This document shows, piece by piece, positions 62,558 to 64,000 of a DNA stretch of 64,000 bases (within the stretch, counting starts at the first letter, position 1; each line of letters begins with the position of its first letter). A program made the position numbers and the translations under genes. A model generated the notes under the pieces. That model was not told where the DNA came from. It made no database searches and was given only the letters and a program-made list of their open reading frames with translations. This stretch comes from Paraburkholderia dilworthii (GTDB lineage: Bacteria; Pseudomonadota; Gammaproteobacteria; Burkholderiales; Burkholderiaceae). Location: positions 1 to 64,000 of the forward strand of contig NZ_AWZT01000033.1 of the NCBI RefSeq assembly GCF_000472525.1, written 5' to 3'.

Positions 62558-64000
62558 TCGCGCGCGCGTTGGGCGCTGCTGGCGTCATGCATGGTCGCAG
62601 CTTTTTACTCTTCTGCGGTGTTCGCACAAGCCTGGCGCGACGTCGCTCCGCAGCCCGCACCGCCCACGCCGCGCAGCGCGCCTTCGCAACCGTCGGCGCA
62701 GTCCGAAGCGAATTCCGCGCAGGTCGCCGTGGCGACGCTGGAAGGTCTGGTGTTCGAACCGGCAAGCGCGAGTGCGAGTGCGAGTGCGGGTGCAAGCGCA
62801 AGCGCAAGCGCGCCGGCACCACGCGCGCGACCAGGCGTCGCCGCCGACGCTCTGCCCGTACTGGACCCGGCTTTTCTCCACACCTTCGACGCCGATCTCG
62901 GCAAGCCTCTAACGTTTGGCCGCCTTGCGGAAATCCGCCGCGCGGTGGTCGAGCGTTATCGTGCCGCCGGCCAGCCGCTCGTGGATGTCTACGTGCCCGA
63001 GCAGGACGTGAGCTCGGGCGTCGTGCGTATCGCGGTGGCTGAATTTCGCCTGGGACAACTGCGCACGAGCGGCAACCGCTACTTTTCCGACGCGCTGCTG
63101 AAGCGCGAAATGCCGCTCGAAGTGGGCGAGCCGATATTGCAATCGGACGTGTCGCTGGGTCTGGCCGTACTCAATGCGAATCCATATCGACGCGTGGACG
63201 CGGTCTTTGCGCCAGGAGACGCGGCGAATTCGACCGACGTCATCTTGCAGACCGAGGACCGGCTGCCATTGCGTGTGAACGCCGGATACGACAACGCGGG
63301 CGTACGCGACCTCGGCCGCGATCGTTTTTTTGCGGGCATCGACTATGGCAATCTGTTTGGGCTCGACCAGCACATCGCGTATCAATTCACGGCCAGCAAC
63401 GATTTTTTCAGTGGCAATCCGGACATTGAAGGGCGCGCGAATCGCGCGCGTTTCGCGGCTCACGCACTGAGTTATATCGCGCCGCTGCCGTGGCGCGACA
63501 GCATCGAACTGTTCGGCGTCTATGCGCAAAGCACACCGCGCCTGCCGGACAGTTATGGGCAAACGGGCATTTCGGCGCAGCTCAGTTTCCGCTACGACTG
63601 GCGCTTGCCGGCGACAACGGATGCAGTGCAACTCGTGCAGTTCGGCTACGACTTCAAGCGTAGCAATAACGATCTGGAATTCGGCGGCTTTCAGGTGTTC
63701 AATTCGAATACACACGTGCACCAGTTCCTGCTGACGTACGACTTCAGCAAGCCAGCCGATGCTGGAGCAGGGCACGTATCCGCGACCTTCGCGGCAAGTC
63801 CGGGCGGCCTGGACGGTTCCAACAACGATATGGCTTTCGCTGCCGCGCGGCACGGCGCGACCGCCCGCTATGCCTATCTGCAACTCGCCGCGCAACGTGC
63901 GTTCGCGCTCGGCGGCGGATTCGTATTGACCGGGCGAGGCGCATTCCAGTGGACACCGAATACGTTGTTGCCGAGCGAGGAAATGGGCCTTGGCGGAGAG
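62555..64000 (+). CDS. two-partner secretion outer-membrane transporter (ShlB/FhaC/HecB family), 5' part
   Basis: 482 codons to the window edge. After a signal peptide (to SSAVFAQ) comes a Pro-rich linker and a 17-residue Ala/Ser tract (residues about 70-86). The POTRA region includes TFGRLAEIRRAVVERYRAAGQPLVDVYVPEQDV, where family members capture the exoprotein, and then barrel strands begin (LPLRVNAGYDNAGVRDLGRDRFFAGIDYGNLFGLDQHIAYQFTAS). It exports the protein encoded just upstream. The start could instead be Met13 (62591), which would shorten the leader. The C-terminal barrel is off the edge. Confidence 0.88.
   Translation, partial: MSRARWALLASCMVAAFYSSAVFAQAWRDVAPQPAPPTPRSAPSQPSAQSEANSAQVAVATLEGLVFEPASASASASAGASASASAPAPRARPGVAADALPVLDPAFLHTFDADLGKPLTFGRLAEIRRAVVERYRAAGQPLVDVYVPEQDVSSGVVRIAVAEFRLGQLRTSGNRYFSDALLKREMPLEVGEPILQSDVSLGLAVLNANPYRRVDAVFAPGDAANSTDVILQTEDRLPLRVNAGYDNAGVRDLGRDRFFAGIDYGNLFGLDQHIAYQFTASNDFFSGNPDIEGRANRARFAAHALSYIAPLPWRDSIELFGVYAQSTPRLPDSYGQTGISAQLSFRYDWRLPATTDAVQLVQFGYDFKRSNNDLEFGGFQVFNSNTHVHQFLLTYDFSKPADAGAGHVSATFAASPGGLDGSNNDMAFAAARHGATARYAYLQLAAQRAFALGGGFVLTGRGAFQWTPNTLLPSEEMGLGGE

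Overview
The window is high-GC DNA with the gene content of a Burkholderiaceae chromosome, most likely Paraburkholderia or a close relative. The signs are the start of sdhC at the left edge, many LysR regulators, an OmpC-type trimeric porin (16-stranded), YeeE/YedE pairs, a CsbD protein and small proteins typical of that group. No tRNA, rRNA, CRISPR array or complete insertion sequence was recognised. Protein identities come from reading sequence motifs, not from database searches.

Left part (1-8.1 kb): a methanol/ethanol-family PQQ alcohol dehydrogenase with a lanthanide-type active site is followed by a solute-binding-protein/cytochrome c fusion. Opposite them lie an intact pqqA, a fragment resembling the start of pqqB, a frameshifted pqqD, and an AcoR-like sigma-54 activator. 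Both the dehydrogenase and pqqA have near-consensus -24/-12 promoters, so the block reads as one activator-controlled regulon. The dehydrogenase leader carries five phased stem-loops (55-bp period) whose substitutions mostly keep the pairing. This is the most unusual structure in the window.

8.2-14.6 kb: housekeeping and stress genes: YeeE/YedE sulfur transport pair, VOC protein, LysR plus azoreductase, a ZnuD-like TonB receptor with a Zur-like site, CsbD and two small proteins.

14.9-40.1 kb: a catabolic island. IclR, aldo/keto reductase, class III aminotransferase, FAD amine oxidase, hydantoinase/oxoprolinase A and B, a Tat-exported peptide/opine-type binding protein and a second FAD oxidase lie on the plus strand. 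On the minus strand are an Asp/Glu/hydantoin racemase, a DUF917 protein and an unusual sigma-54 activator with a TPR-like C-terminal half (overlapping operon), a second related binding protein, and a dimethylglycine-demethylase-like flavoenzyme next to a GcvA-type LysR. Together they suggest uptake and breakdown of a cyclic or N-alkylated amide/amino compound; the substrate is not deducible. Decayed genes (truncated MFS transporter, DUF4382 lipoprotein) sit within the island.

41-46.1 kb: a pipecolate/2-aminoadipate branch of lysine catabolism: LysR, DUF1338 2-oxoadipate dioxygenase/decarboxylase, AmaB-like dehydrogenase and AmaA-like oxidase.

47-64 kb: porin with a long structured leader, a chemoreceptor, NhaR-like LysR, CBS protein, Tim44-domain protein, YejA-like binding protein, stand-alone CheB, a PAS hybrid histidine kinase, and a two-partner secretion pair (haemagglutinin-like exoprotein and its outer-membrane transporter). 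The transporter runs off the right edge and its proposed start codon lies in a perfect hairpin.
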